DNA of 64,000 nucleotides from Maribacter ulvicola (GCF_900155985.1 NZ_FTMA01000001.1:1550001-1614000); one strand, 5' to 3'; shown: positions 27,239-36,597, counted from the first letter of the stretch. The notes: generated from the letters alone by a model not told the origin. Translations and numbers: made by a program.

Positions 27239-28801
27239 CTAGTTTTTTGGATTAGATTTCTTTTCGGTCACATTTAATTTACCAACAATAAGTAATCCCA
27301 TAACACTTAGTACAACCCAGAATATATCAATAAAAAGAATTTGGTAATAGCCTTTTGTATAGCATACCCAAATCCAGTTGCCGGTACAAACACCGTTAAC
27401 AATAGGAATTGTTAGACCAATAATACTTCCGGAGAGTAGGGTGTATTTATTGGTAAAATAATTGTTCTTTTTTAGAATGAACAAGAAGGTTAAGATTAAC
27501 CAACCAATAAAGTAAAACTTATACAACAAACTCATTCCCGCAGGGTTAATTACTTGCACTAGAACAAATGAAAGTGCGGTTATTGGGTAAAGACTTAAGC
27601 AAATGGCTAAATAATAGCGAACCACAGCTTCGTTGAACTTCTTTTTCTTGGGTGGTATGTTTTTCTTATTTCTTGCCGTAAGCCAAATGAGTACTCCGCT
27701 TAATATTACAAAGCATCCTATTAACCCTAATATAAAGGAGATGATGCGTAATCCGTATCCACCGTAATCACCTAAATGAAGCCTGTAAAATATTCCCTTT
27801 ACAGCATCTAAATACGATGTTTTTTTAGTAGGATCTTTAACACTGTGAATGCTATTGTTAGCAGCATTGAATATGGTGTAACCGTATCCATTAATTTTAT
27901 CCTTATAATCTACATTTCCGCTTACCGATACATGCATACCTGTATCTCCATAATTGAAAATATGCACTTCATTAACTTTAAACCCGTTCCAGTTGTCTTT
28001 CACCTGTTGTACCAATGCGTTAATGCTTACAGTATTTTCTAATGGCGTATTTTGAAATTCAAATTCTGGATGTGAGTATTCTAGATCTTGGTACAGTTTT
28101 TTATTGTCTCCATCGTATAACGCCAAAACTGCTGGTGCAACTAAAAGTGCTTTCAACATAAAGAAAGTTCCTGTAACGGCATAAACGAATTGAAACGGAA
28201 AGCCGATTACCCCCAATGCCGTATGCGCATCTGTCCATACTGTTTTTAGCTTGGCCATAGGTCTAAAAACATAAAAATTAGAAATAATTTTATCCCAATG
28301 AACTATAATACCTGTAATTAAGGCGAAGAGGAAAAAGAAAGCAACAAAACCTGATAAATAATACCCGAAAGGGTGAGGTAGCTGAGCAAAGAAATGTAGC
28401 CTATATAAAAATTCGCCTAAAGAATATGAGCTTACATAATCTGTGGTAGTTTTGTCTTTCGTATTCAGATAGTAAAAAGAACGAGCAGCTTTTTCTTTAG
28501 AAAGTAGGGTGTCTTTAGATGCGCCTAAATTCACTCCAATATGCTGCTCGTTATAATAATGCTTAAACTCAATATCTCTGCTATAAAGATTTTTATCGTT
28601 AGACATTTCTAGAAACGTCTTATCAAAATCTAACTGTATTTCATCTGGAGTTTCTACGGTATGCCCACGTTCCCAATTTGCAATTTCGTCTCTAAAAAAT
28701 GCAAATGAACCTGTAAAAAATATAATGTATAGGGCAACACTTATAACAATGCCACTGACCGTGTGTAAATGAAACAAAATATTGTACGTTCTTTTACTCA
28801 T
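27239..28801 (-). CDS. PepSY-associated membrane protein (siderophore-reductase-like)
   Basis: 520 residues. N-terminal membrane segment about 13-33 (HTVSGIVISVALYIIFFTGSFAFF), PepSY-like periplasmic regions, further membrane segments about 145-165 and 195-220, then several C-terminal ones. Histidines placed in membrane helices fit haem or electron-transfer roles. Family members are found with TonB siderophore receptors and help release iron from imported siderophores. Its start overlaps the DUF3649 stop by one base (TAATG), the last gene of the iron operon. Confidence 0.85.
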   Translation of the reverse strand: MSKRTYNILFHLHTVSGIVISVALYIIFFTGSFAFFRDEIANWERGHTVETPDEIQLDFDKTFLEMSNDKNLYSRDIEFKHYYNEQHIGVNLGASKDTLLSKEKAARSFYYLNTKDKTTTDYVSSYSLGEFLYRLHFFAQLPHPFGYYLSGFVAFFFLFALITGIIVHWDKIISNFYVFRPMAKLKTVWTDAHTALGVIGFPFQFVYAVTGTFFMLKALLVAPAVLALYDGDNKKLYQDLEYSHPEFEFQNTPLENTVSINALVQQVKDNWNGFKVNEVHIFNYGDTGMHVSVSGNVDYKDKINGYGYTIFNAANNSIHSVKDPTKKTSYLDAVKGIFYRLHLGDYGGYGLRIISFILGLIGCFVILSGVLIWLTARNKKNIPPKKKKFNEAVVRYYLAICLSLYPITALSFVLVQVINPAGMSLLYKFYFIGWLILTFLFILKKNNYFTNKYTLLSGSIIGLTIPIVNGVCTGNWIWVCYTKGYYQILFIDIFWVVLSVMGLLIVGKLNVTEKKSNPKN

Positions 28802-29100
28802 TATAAAAGTGGGTTTAATGTTTTACCATAGAATATGATTATTGCGAGAATAATGGATGACAGGATATAAATAGCCCAAATTTTCCAACCATTTTTAGCA
28901 AGAAATGCTACGATCATTAAACCGCACCAAAGTATGATAGCACTATAGGTGCTAGTGATAATTACATTTAAATGATTAAACCAACTTGCAATGGCCAAAT
29001 GAAATAGAGTAGAAACCATAAAACCGCCTAGAAAGGCTGCGGTTATTTTAGAAAAACGTGGCCAGAAAGACGCGTTTAGATATTTTGTGTTAGCGGGCAT
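28801..29100 (-). CDS. DUF3649-like small membrane protein of iron operon
   Basis: 99 residues, three hydrophobic segments (about 22-40, 48-66, 73-92). Size, topology and position between DUF3325 and a PepSY protein fit DUF3649, which occurs in siderophore-uptake operons of proteobacteria and Bacteroidetes. One base separates it from the DUF3325 gene and one base is shared with the PepSY gene. The sequence match alone is weak; the context carries the call. Confidence 0.65.
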   Translation of the reverse strand: MPANTKYLNASFWPRFSKITAAFLGGFMVSTLFHLAIASWFNHLNVIITSTYSAIILWCGLMIVAFLAKNGWKIWAIYILSSIILAIIIFYGKTLNPLL

Positions 29101-29101
29101 A

Positions 29102-29434
29102 TTAAAATAATAAAAATTCTACTAGGAAAATGAATAAAGCGGTGGGTATAATAGTTTTATAGGTGATGAGATGCAATGGTTGTAAAAGAATAACTAAGCT
29201 TGCTATGGTCATTAAATTGATTAAAAAAGTAAAAACACCTGAACCCCAACCAAATTGGTATATAGTTAGGGAACAGGTAAAAAGTAGCAAGATAAAACCT
29301 AAAGAATTTGCTAGAATACTTTGTTGTTGGCACCAGTTTTCAATTTTTAAATGTGTAGGTATCTTTTGTCTTTTTGTGGTGGCATAACAAAAATAAAAAC
29401 CTGTAAAAGTTAATAGAAGAATAAGGGTGATCAT
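29102..29434 (-). CDS. DUF3325-like small membrane protein of iron operon
   Basis: 110 residues, three to four hydrophobic segments, with the SLGFILLLFTCSLTIYQFGWGSG region fitting DUF3325. Lies 9 bases after DUF4198 and 1 base before the DUF3649-like gene. Function unknown beyond association with siderophore uptake. Confidence 0.65.
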   Translation of the reverse strand: MITLILLLTFTGFYFCYATTKRQKIPTHLKIENWCQQQSILANSLGFILLLFTCSLTIYQFGWGSGVFTFLINLMTIASLVILLQPLHLITYKTIIPTALFIFLVEFLLF

Positions 29435-29443
29435 TGGTTATGG

Positions 29444-30163
29444 TTAATTGTTAATACAATAAGTGGCACAATGCCAGGTAAACTCATAGTCTTTACCATT
29501 ATAAATACCGGGAATACGTTCTTCGTAAATTGTTTCCATGGTATATTTGGTATTCCAAGGCAATGAAAAGCTTATTTCGCCATTTTGATCTGTCTCTAGC
29601 GTTTTACTCCACAAGTCTGAAACATATATTTTAAACTCATTTTTAGCCAACGGTTTGCCTTTGAAGAGTACTTGAAGTTTTATTTTATCAGGAGTATTTG
29701 CCAGTTCTTTAATGACAATACCATCTTCATTCAGGGTTTTTGTATCATTTGTTTTATTGCCAACCTGAACCATTGCGGTAGATTGGTAATGTGTTTTGAA
29801 AATACCAAAATCCCATTTAGTATAATCCAGGACTTCAATATTGTCATTGTTTAAAGCAACTGTATATGTTCCATTGGTTTTTGGGGTAAAGTGGGCTACA
29901 TAAAAGTTTTCTTTTGGTGTGGTCTTTAATACTGATTTTGTGCCATCTGGATGAATAACCCACAAATTGAACTTTGAAACAGATGGGTAGCTTTCTCCTT
30001 TTACTTTTTCAATGACCCCATGGGTATATTCACCAAAATAGACCCTAACCTCCTGTTTTTTCTCTAATTTACCCGTACGGGCTGTTTCAAGCCATAGGTA
30101 ATGGGCAAACATTGGCGATACGGTAAATACCAATAAGGCGAGTGTAATGATTATTCTTTTCAT
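29444..30163 (-). CDS. DUF4198 family periplasmic protein
   Basis: 239 residues, signal peptide about 1-20 (ends MFA-H). The mature start HYLWLE is typical of DUF4198, associated with metal uptake (nickel/cobalt/iron). Two Ig-like beta domains are visible (about 22-130 and 140-230), with VRVYFGEY and GTYTVALNND. A C-terminal WHCATYCI pair of cysteines may bind metal or form a disulfide. Second gene of the iron operon after the TonB receptor. Confidence 0.8.
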   Translation of the reverse strand: MKRIIITLALLVFTVSPMFAHYLWLETARTGKLEKKQEVRVYFGEYTHGVIEKVKGESYPSVSKFNLWVIHPDGTKSVLKTTPKENFYVAHFTPKTNGTYTVALNNDNIEVLDYTKWDFGIFKTHYQSTAMVQVGNKTNDTKTLNEDGIVIKELANTPDKIKLQVLFKGKPLAKNEFKIYVSDLWSKTLETDQNGEISFSLPWNTKYTMETIYEERIPGIYNGKDYEFTWHCATYCINN

Positions 30164-30186
30164 AATTTTTTTATTTTAAGGTTACA

Positions 30187-30205
30187 CCCTCAGTAAAACT
30201 GAGGG
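30187..30205 (-). other. Intercistronic hairpin
   Basis: Perfect 8-bp stem (CCCTCAGT / ACTGAGGG) with a 3-base loop, in the 86 bases between the TonB receptor and DUF4198 genes. No T run follows on the minus strand, so it is not a standard terminator; it could protect or limit the receptor mRNA. Confidence 0.6.
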
Positions 30206-30249
30206 ATAACCCATTGGAACTAACTCAACAAAAATTGTTTATAATACTC

Positions 30250-32583
30250 TTAGAAATTATAGGTTACTGTTACCCTACCATTGATGCCTGGCTCAGATTG
30301 CCAGTATATGTATGCTTTGCTAATAGAGCCAGAATATAGATATTTGTCTAAAAGGTTATTGACATTTAATTGTATTCTCAACTTATTATTACTCCAAGAC
30401 AAGGCACTATCTAACCTAAAATAGTCTGGCAAAAAAGAATTGTTGTCCGCTCCCAATGACCAAGTAGAACGGTCTATTTGATATTGATAACCTAATGAAC
30501 CACCAAAGCCTTGTAATTTAGAGTCGTCAGCGAATTTGTAATTTAACCAACCATTGGTAACGTGCTTTGCATGCCCAGATATGCGTTGACCAATATTTTC
30601 TGGATCGGTATCCTCTGTAATTTCAACATGGGTATTGGCGTAGTTCAGAATAACATTTAATTCTGGAGTAATTTCGCCTTGTACATCGAACTCTATACCT
30701 TTAGATTGTATTTCTCCCAATTGTACAGAGAAATTGGGGTTCTCAGGATCGGAAACCAACACGTTTTGTTTGGTAATTTGGTAGGCACCTAAAGATGTTC
30801 TTAATCTGCCATTGAAAAAGCTCTTTTTTAAACCTCCTTCTATATCATTTGCGTCTACAGGATCAAAAGCTTCTCCGGTGAAACTAACACCACTCTGCCC
30901 AATGAATGAACGATCGTATAGTCCGTATGCGGTTAAGGTGGGTAGTATATCTACACTAAGACCAATACGCGGGGTAATCTTTGAATCTGTTTCGTCTTTA
31001 CCTCTTGTGAACAGGTGAGTGTATCTCCCTGCAAGTGTTAAGCGGGCCCTGTCATTGAAAAAACCAATTTCATCTTGTAGGTATAAGGAGCGGTTGATAT
31101 TACCGTAAATATAATTGTCATCTCTATATTGAACAGGAACAGACTTGTTGAATACGGGGAATTCAGTGTTACCGTATACGGGATTGTAAATATTAAAGGG
31201 CTGTTCAATGTCTATTAGTCCACGCTGCCCAAAATCTGCCCTATACTCCTTTTGGCTATAATCAAATCCACCCAGTAATTTGTGATTGATACTACCAGTT
31301 TTTAATGCTCCCGAAATATAACTTTGTACATATTTCCCAACGGATAAAGCATCCCAATTTGTGACCATTCTAACGGCATCGCCATTCTCTTCTATAGACC
31401 CTATCCAACTAGAGTTTCCTTCTTGATTATAACGAATGGAAGCAAATTTAGTTTCCCAGCTCCAATCATTATTGAAATCATGTTTAATGGTAGATAGAAA
31501 AGTAACCTCCTGTATGTCTGATGCAGGGTAATTGGTGTCGGTAAATTTAAAGTCTCTGTCCAAACTACCAAATTCATCACCTTTAGGTGCAAAAACATAA
31601 GCAGCACCCATATAGCTTTCTGCTTGTTGAACGTTCAATTCTGTGGTTATAGATGTTTTCTGAGACAGTTTATAGGTAAGGGCGGGAGCAAAACCATAGC
31701 GCTCAGCGTCTTCATTTCCTCTATGGCTATCAGATGTTTGGTACATAGCGTTAAAACGGTATAATAATTTTCCATTTTCGGTCGCTTTGCCACCAAGATC
31801 TAATGTTGCACGGTAATTGTCAAAACTACCCGCTATCAAAGATACTTGACGTATGGTTTTCTCAGTTGGTTTTTTGGTTACCACATTGTAGAACCCGCCA
31901 GGTTCACCGGCAGACATCATAAAGCCTGCTGGTCCTTTTACAAATTCTATTTGGTCTACAAATGCCATATCTTCAGATAATGGTCCCCATGAATCTTGCA
32001 CGTTAAAACCATTTCTAAAGGCGGGCAATCTAAAACCTCTCATATGTACCCTAGCAAAGTTGCCCCAGTGGTTTAGCATTGTAACACCAGATACGTTTCT
32101 AATGACGCCATCCATAATGCTGGTTGCTTGTTGGTCTTGGAGTAGCTCGCTACTTATAATTTGTATGTTTTGTGGAAGTTTGGCTACTTCTGTTTTAAGG
32201 CGCAATGAAGAAGAGGGTGTTTTAACGGCATATTTATTATGATGCCCTTTAACGACTACTTCGTTCAATTGTTCACTTTTTTCTGGTAACGAAATTGTGT
32301 GTAGAACAGTTACTTCATTTGCCGCTACGATTGCTTTAATTTGTTTGGTGTCATGACCCATAATGGAGAATGTTAGGGTGTATGTTCCTGTGGCAAGATT
32401 TGTGATTTCAAATTTACCTTTAGCATTGGTTGTGGTGCCTAAACTGGTATGGGAAATGGTAATGTTTACATTTGATAACGGATTATTATTTTGGTCAATA
32501 ACCAGGCCGGACACGCCACCAGACTGCGCATACGTGAAAGCTGAGCATAGTAGTAAGAGTAGTGCGGAGTAAAGATTCTTCAT
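30250..32583 (-). CDS. TonB-dependent siderophore receptor
   Basis: 777 residues. Signal peptide about 1-19, carboxypeptidase-regulatory-like domain about 22-105 (VSGLVIDQNNNPLSNVNI), plug about 118-225 (LPQNIQIISSELLQDQQATSIMDGVIRNVSGV; GFMMSAGEPGGFYNVVTKKP), then the barrel ending in an aromatic residue (VTVTYNF). The plug pattern is that of the FhuA/FecA siderophore group rather than SusC. It heads a five-gene iron operon. A divergent AraC regulator begins 80 bases away, and a Fur-box-like repeat lies in between. Confidence 0.94.
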   Translation of the reverse strand: MKNLYSALLLLLCSAFTYAQSGGVSGLVIDQNNNPLSNVNITISHTSLGTTTNAKGKFEITNLATGTYTLTFSIMGHDTKQIKAIVAANEVTVLHTISLPEKSEQLNEVVVKGHHNKYAVKTPSSSLRLKTEVAKLPQNIQIISSELLQDQQATSIMDGVIRNVSGVTMLNHWGNFARVHMRGFRLPAFRNGFNVQDSWGPLSEDMAFVDQIEFVKGPAGFMMSAGEPGGFYNVVTKKPTEKTIRQVSLIAGSFDNYRATLDLGGKATENGKLLYRFNAMYQTSDSHRGNEDAERYGFAPALTYKLSQKTSITTELNVQQAESYMGAAYVFAPKGDEFGSLDRDFKFTDTNYPASDIQEVTFLSTIKHDFNNDWSWETKFASIRYNQEGNSSWIGSIEENGDAVRMVTNWDALSVGKYVQSYISGALKTGSINHKLLGGFDYSQKEYRADFGQRGLIDIEQPFNIYNPVYGNTEFPVFNKSVPVQYRDDNYIYGNINRSLYLQDEIGFFNDRARLTLAGRYTHLFTRGKDETDSKITPRIGLSVDILPTLTAYGLYDRSFIGQSGVSFTGEAFDPVDANDIEGGLKKSFFNGRLRTSLGAYQITKQNVLVSDPENPNFSVQLGEIQSKGIEFDVQGEITPELNVILNYANTHVEITEDTDPENIGQRISGHAKHVTNGWLNYKFADDSKLQGFGGSLGYQYQIDRSTWSLGADNNSFLPDYFRLDSALSWSNNKLRIQLNVNNLLDKYLYSGSISKAYIYWQSEPGINGRVTVTYNF

Positions 32584-32593
32584 GAAATATTTG

Positions 32594-32616
32594 TTATTTT
32601 TAATTAGTCTAAATAA
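32594..32616. promoter_or_regulatory. Candidate Fur-type box
   Basis: A 23-base imperfect inverted repeat with arms TTATTT and AAATAA around an ATTAGTCT core, 11 bases upstream of the receptor start, between it and the AraC gene. Position and AT-rich arms resemble iron-regulator boxes, but the match is by eye. Confidence 0.4.
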
Positions 32617-32663
32617 GTTTGATGCAAATTTAGGACCTTGTCTTGGATAAGAAATGACGTGAA

Positions 32664-33656
32664 ATGGTAAAAAAAAGACGCAGTTTTACAGATACGCAGA
32701 GGGTTGACTTATCTGGGTCAAAAGAAAAATTGTATAGTGAAATTGCAGATTGTATTAAGGTAGATAAAGACGATGTCCTAGAACACAAGGTGTATCGTAT
32801 AAAGGAACGTTATGGCCAAGGCACTATAGATGAAATTGAGTTTGAAGATGTCATCATAACAACATTATTTTTAAGGCTGAAGGCGGATGTGGTCTTAAAA
32901 CAAAAACTAATGGTAGATTTTGTACAACTTGCCTTTTTGATAGAAGGGGAACGTGTAGTATCTGTTGCCAATTGTGAGGATATTTTTCTTGCCAACGGTG
33001 ATTCTTATATGGCGAATATTAAATCGTTTCATGGTACATCTAAGATTACCGGAAATAAAACCTACAAAGAAATTAAGGTGAGACTGTCTGCTGCATTTTT
33101 GTCCAAACACGGTTTCATCAATGGTCTTAAGTTAAAGGGGCTTGTAGATGATAATTTGGTAATGCCCATTACCAATGAAATGATGGCAATTTTAGAATCG
33201 TTTGAAAAATTAAACTATGAAGGAACAGCAAGACTTATTTTTTTAAAGGCGAAGGTTTTTGAAATGTTGGCAATTCAAGTATCTAACTACAAAAATGAGC
33301 ATCATAAAAATACGCTCCAAAACAAACATAGTATAAAAAAACTACTGTGTATTCAGAAGCGAATTAATGAAAATTTAGGAGTTAATTATTCCGTGGCGGA
33401 TCTGGCTAAAGAGGTTGGTATGAACAAAACGGTATTGAATAGGGAGTTTTTGAGGATATTTGGCCTTACCGTTCATGAATATAGCATCAATAAAAAAATA
33501 GAAAAAGCAAAGTACCTGTTGTTAAATACAGATATGCCCATTTACGAAATTGCTGAGCTGATCGGTTATAAGAATGCCACTCATTTCTCTGCCGCGTTCA
33601 AACGCCAAGAAGGGACTACACCTAAAAAGTTCAAAACCAGTGTTTCATTACTTTGA
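32664..33656 (+). CDS. AraC-family transcriptional regulator
   Basis: 330 residues. The C-terminal ~100 residues contain the two helix-turn-helix units: YSVADLAKEVGMNKTVLNREF (about 247-267) and MPIYEIAELIGYKNATHFSAAFKRQEGTTPKKFK (about 291-324). The N-terminal half is unlike sugar-binding AraC cupins and resembles the siderophore-sensing type (PchR-like). Divergent from the TonB receptor, 80 bases apart, so it most likely activates that operon in response to the siderophore. Confidence 0.88.
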   Translation: MVKKRRSFTDTQRVDLSGSKEKLYSEIADCIKVDKDDVLEHKVYRIKERYGQGTIDEIEFEDVIITTLFLRLKADVVLKQKLMVDFVQLAFLIEGERVVSVANCEDIFLANGDSYMANIKSFHGTSKITGNKTYKEIKVRLSAAFLSKHGFINGLKLKGLVDDNLVMPITNEMMAILESFEKLNYEGTARLIFLKAKVFEMLAIQVSNYKNEHHKNTLQNKHSIKKLLCIQKRINENLGVNYSVADLAKEVGMNKTVLNREFLRIFGLTVHEYSINKKIEKAKYLLLNTDMPIYEIAELIGYKNATHFSAAFKRQEGTTPKKFKTSVSLL

Positions 33657-33661
33657 ATATA

Positions 33662-34576
33662 CTAGTTGATCAAAGAGACGCCAATACCCAATGTAGTTTG
33701 GCGGTGGTTATAGTCAATTAAGGTTTCTCCATATCCGTCAAAAAATTGTACTAGGCCATTGAAGTTTTTGTAAATAGGAAAGGACCAGTTCAATTGTAAA
33801 CTCCCTCTACTTTTATCCCCTAAATTTAGGGAATGCCGCGCAATAGCCCTAAATCGTTGTCTGCCTAAATCATAGGTAACATCGGCTTCACCACGCCCTA
33901 TATAATCAGAAATATTCTCGTTATCGTCAATTTTACTTCCTAAACGTAACCATGGTTTTAGCATTACCTGCCAATTGCCACGCTCAAAACCGGCATGAAG
34001 GGCAATGCGGTTCCAACTTCTAGAAATAGGGTCAGACTGTCCGTTAGATTCATGAATAATAGAAATACCTACCATTTTTGCATCAAATCCAAAAATTGGA
34101 AATTTAATTGGAAAATTGGCTATAATTTCTGGCTTGTAATTTAATTCACGAAAAGGTCTTGATCGCTCCGTGTTATAAATTTGCCAATAGGCCGTCTGCG
34201 AATAGCCCATCCAAAGATCCATGTGACCATTGAACATATTATGAAAGATCTTGGTTTTTAAGCTGACCTGAAATTTTGCTTCTACAGCATTTAGGCTATT
34301 AGGTTCGTCTAGAACTTTATCTGAATTTTCAGCAACGGGGTATTCATTTGGATTTGTAGAGTATTTAGCAGCTGTGATGTAAATTGGTTTATATGAGGAA
34401 AGTATAAACGTGCCACGGTGGTGTTCATCGTCTAACTCCCACAATTGGGTCAAGCTCTTACTGTTGTTGAAGTACCAATTATCATCATCATCATCATCAC
34501 CATTATTTTGAGAGAAAGAGGTTGTAATGGTAATAATGGATAGCGCAAATAGTAAGCTTATTGTTTTTAATGGCAT
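33662..34576 (-). CDS. pldA: Outer membrane phospholipase A (OMPLA-like)
   Basis: 304 residues from the ATG at 34576 (an ATG at 34597 adds 7). Signal peptide about 1-23, then a poly-Asp stretch and a 12-strand-type barrel. The catalytic signature HESNGQSDPISRSWNR carries His175, Ser177 and Asn189 with the same spacing as His142, Ser144, Asn156 of the E. coli enzyme. Hydrolyses mislocalised phospholipids in the outer leaflet; calcium-dependent dimer in E. coli. Stop lies 5 bases from the stop of the AraC gene (convergent). Confidence 0.88.
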   Translation of the reverse strand: MPLKTISLLFALSIITITTSFSQNNGDDDDDDNWYFNNSKSLTQLWELDDEHHRGTFILSSYKPIYITAAKYSTNPNEYPVAENSDKVLDEPNSLNAVEAKFQVSLKTKIFHNMFNGHMDLWMGYSQTAYWQIYNTERSRPFRELNYKPEIIANFPIKFPIFGFDAKMVGISIIHESNGQSDPISRSWNRIALHAGFERGNWQVMLKPWLRLGSKIDDNENISDYIGRGEADVTYDLGRQRFRAIARHSLNLGDKSRGSLQLNWSFPIYKNFNGLVQFFDGYGETLIDYNHRQTTLGIGVSLIN

Positions 34577-34662
34577 AGTTGAATCTTGAAAAGACAAAAT
34601 TATATCTTTGATAAGAATTTATAAACGTATTTGCGTGATATATTAATGCAATTAAAATAGTT

Positions 34663-35043
34663 ATGAAGCCAGCAGAGGATTACATTTTTAATCAACCGGA
34701 ACCGTACAGAGGAATTTTAATGCATTTACAGATGATGATCGAAACCACTTTGCCAGAGGTTGAACTGAAATTTAAATGGAATATTCCCTGCTTTTATATG
34801 GGAAAATCTCCTATTTGTTATTTGAATGCATCGCACAAAAAGCAGTTTGTAGATATCGCTTTTTGGAACTCTGCTCATCTTACAAAACATTTGAACGTAC
34901 TAATTTCTGAAAACAGAAAAGTAGTACGTTCATTACGTTATAGTACCCTTGAAGATATTGATAACGATATTCTGGTAGATGTTTTACAGGATGCTTTTGC
35001 TGTTCGTAAAAATGGGTTTTATAAGCAAAATGACTTAAATTAA
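34663..35043 (+). CDS. DUF1801 family protein
   Basis: 126 residues. The YRGILMHLQMMIETTLPEVELKFKWNIPCFYMG stretch (about 15-47) is the DUF1801 signature, followed by the KKQFVDIAFWNSAHL strand. Function unknown; small soluble protein. Its stop (TAA) and that of the convergent kdsA gene share the sequence TTAA, so the two genes overlap by four bases. Another DUF1801 gene occurs at 58231. Confidence 0.85.
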   Translation: MKPAEDYIFNQPEPYRGILMHLQMMIETTLPEVELKFKWNIPCFYMGKSPICYLNASHKKQFVDIAFWNSAHLTKHLNVLISENRKVVRSLRYSTLEDIDNDILVDVLQDAFAVRKNGFYKQNDLN

Positions 35044-35858
35044 AACTCATTAACAACAGCTCTCAACGCCACTAGATCTGTCAATAGCTTTTTCATCAAT
35101 CCTAGATCCAACATATTGGCACCGTCACTCTTTGCATTGGCACAATCAAAATGTGTTTCAATGAAGAGTCCGTCGACACCTGCAGCAACACCTGCACGTG
35201 CCATAGTACCAATTAAAGCCGGTCTACCACCCGTTACGCCAGAAGTCTGGTTTGGTTGTTGTAAAGAATGTGTTACATCTAAAACCACGGGCGCAAATTG
35301 CTTCATGGTAGGTACGCCTCTAAAATCTACGATCATATCTTGGTAACCGAACATGGTTCCACGATCGGTTATGATCGCTTGCTCGTTTCCTGTTTCGCTA
35401 ACTTTATTTACGGCATGCTTCATACTTTCAGGACTCATAAACTGTCCTTTTTTAATATTGACCGTTTTTCCCGTTTCAGCGGCCGCAACTATTAAATCTG
35501 TTTGGCGGGCTAAAAATGCAGGTATTTGAAGAACATCTACATACTCAGCAGCCATGGTGGCATCTTGTTCTGTATGTATATCGGTAACTGTTGGTACCTT
35601 AAAGGTTTCTGAAACTTTACGTAAAATCTTCAATGCTTTTTCATCTCCAATACCCGTAAATGAATCTAACCTACTACGGTTTGCTTTTTTAAAACTTCCT
35701 TTAAATACATAAGGGATTTTAAGCTCGTCAGTTAGGGTAATGATATGTTCTGCAATGCGCATAGCCATGTCTTCACCTTCAATGGCACAGGGTCCGGAAA
35801 GAAGAAAAAAATTAGTACTGTCCGTATGTTTTATTTGAGGTATAAGAGATAAGTTCAT
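35040..35858 (-). CDS. kdsA: 3-deoxy-8-phosphooctulonate (KDO-8-P) synthase
   Basis: 272 residues from the ATG at 35858 (a frame to 35879 exists). Condenses phosphoenolpyruvate and arabinose-5-phosphate to KDO-8-phosphate for lipopolysaccharide. Landmarks: FLLSGPCAIEGEDMAMRIAEHI, VFKGSFKKANRSRLDSF (phosphate/PEP binding), VDVLQIPAFLARQTDL, and DVTHSLQQPN. Near the usual 280-residue length. A TAnnTTTG box (35877-35884) sits just upstream. Confidence 0.96.
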   Translation of the reverse strand: MNLSLIPQIKHTDSTNFFLLSGPCAIEGEDMAMRIAEHIITLTDELKIPYVFKGSFKKANRSRLDSFTGIGDEKALKILRKVSETFKVPTVTDIHTEQDATMAAEYVDVLQIPAFLARQTDLIVAAAETGKTVNIKKGQFMSPESMKHAVNKVSETGNEQAIITDRGTMFGYQDMIVDFRGVPTMKQFAPVVLDVTHSLQQPNQTSGVTGGRPALIGTMARAGVAAGVDGLFIETHFDCANAKSDGANMLDLGLMKKLLTDLVALRAVVNEF

Positions 35859-35876
35859 TCGTCGAATATTTTTAAA

Positions 35877-35884
35877 CAAAGATA
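35877..35884 (-). promoter_or_regulatory. Bacteroidetes -7 promoter box for kdsA
   Basis: TATCTTTG on the minus strand, 18 bases upstream of the chosen kdsA start, matching TAnnTTTG. No clear -33 TTG at the ideal distance. Confidence 0.5.
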
Positions 35885-35941
35885 CTATTTTAAGAAGCTT
35901 ACTGTTCTATTAGAACACGATTATCGAAACCCCAAATCGAA

Positions 35942-36508
35942 ATGAAAATCAATTCCTCTTTAATTATTTTATGGCTCTTATTATTTGCTTGCAATGCGCA
36001 TGCCCAATTTGGTAAAAATTGTGAACTGAGACAGGTGAAAATCAATCTTATAAATCCTGGGGTGGAATATGAAATGGCACTAGGTACCAATACCACTTTA
36101 GATATTAAAGCGGGAATTCAAGTAGCTTTAGATCCTCTTCTGCCAAATGTGTATAGTGAATTTGGAGTGTTTCCTGCTGTTGCCGGTCAATATCGTTACT
36201 ACTATAATTTTGAAAAACGTCAGCGTAAAAGAAAACAGATCTATGGTAACTCTGCAAATTATGTAGCACCTGCGGTGGCTGTCTTCTTTCCGGGTTCACG
36301 AACTATTGCCAATGAGAATGTAGAAGGTGCTTTTGGTTATGCCGGTTTGGTGACAGGCATTCAGCGCAGTTATGATTCTGGTTTTAACTTTTCGGTAGAT
36401 ATTGGTGCGGCGTATTATGACGGGCAATTTGAAGGCGGAATTTATCCGGTGGCCAATTTAAGTATTGGTTTTATCATTAGTGAAAAAAGATGGTGCATAG
36501 GTCGTTAA
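35942..36508 (+). CDS. Small outer-membrane-like beta-rich protein, paralogue 1 of 3
   Basis: 188 residues, signal peptide about 1-21 (ends AHA-Q). Shares with its two downstream neighbours the pattern NLINPGVEYEMALGTNT, a YRYYYNFEKR stretch (about 82-91), GNSANYVAP (about 101-109), GIQRSYDSGFNFSVDIG and a final strand with IGFII. Alternating polar/hydrophobic residues suggest a small beta barrel in the outer membrane. Function unknown. First of three tandem paralogues. Confidence 0.75.
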   Translation: MKINSSLIILWLLLFACNAHAQFGKNCELRQVKINLINPGVEYEMALGTNTTLDIKAGIQVALDPLLPNVYSEFGVFPAVAGQYRYYYNFEKRQRKRKQIYGNSANYVAPAVAVFFPGSRTIANENVEGAFGYAGLVTGIQRSYDSGFNFSVDIGAAYYDGQFEGGIYPVANLSIGFIISEKRWCIGR

Positions 36509-36597
36509 TAATGTATTAATTTTCTTAATATTTCTATAAATCAAGTGCTTACCTTTCTTTAATCATGTAGTTTTAGTTGTAACATCAATCTAACTAC

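Noticed and set aside
34456..34500. CAT-trinucleotide repeat in the phospholipase gene as a microsatellite of interest
   Set aside because: It only encodes the poly-Asp stretch after the signal peptide; short and in frame.
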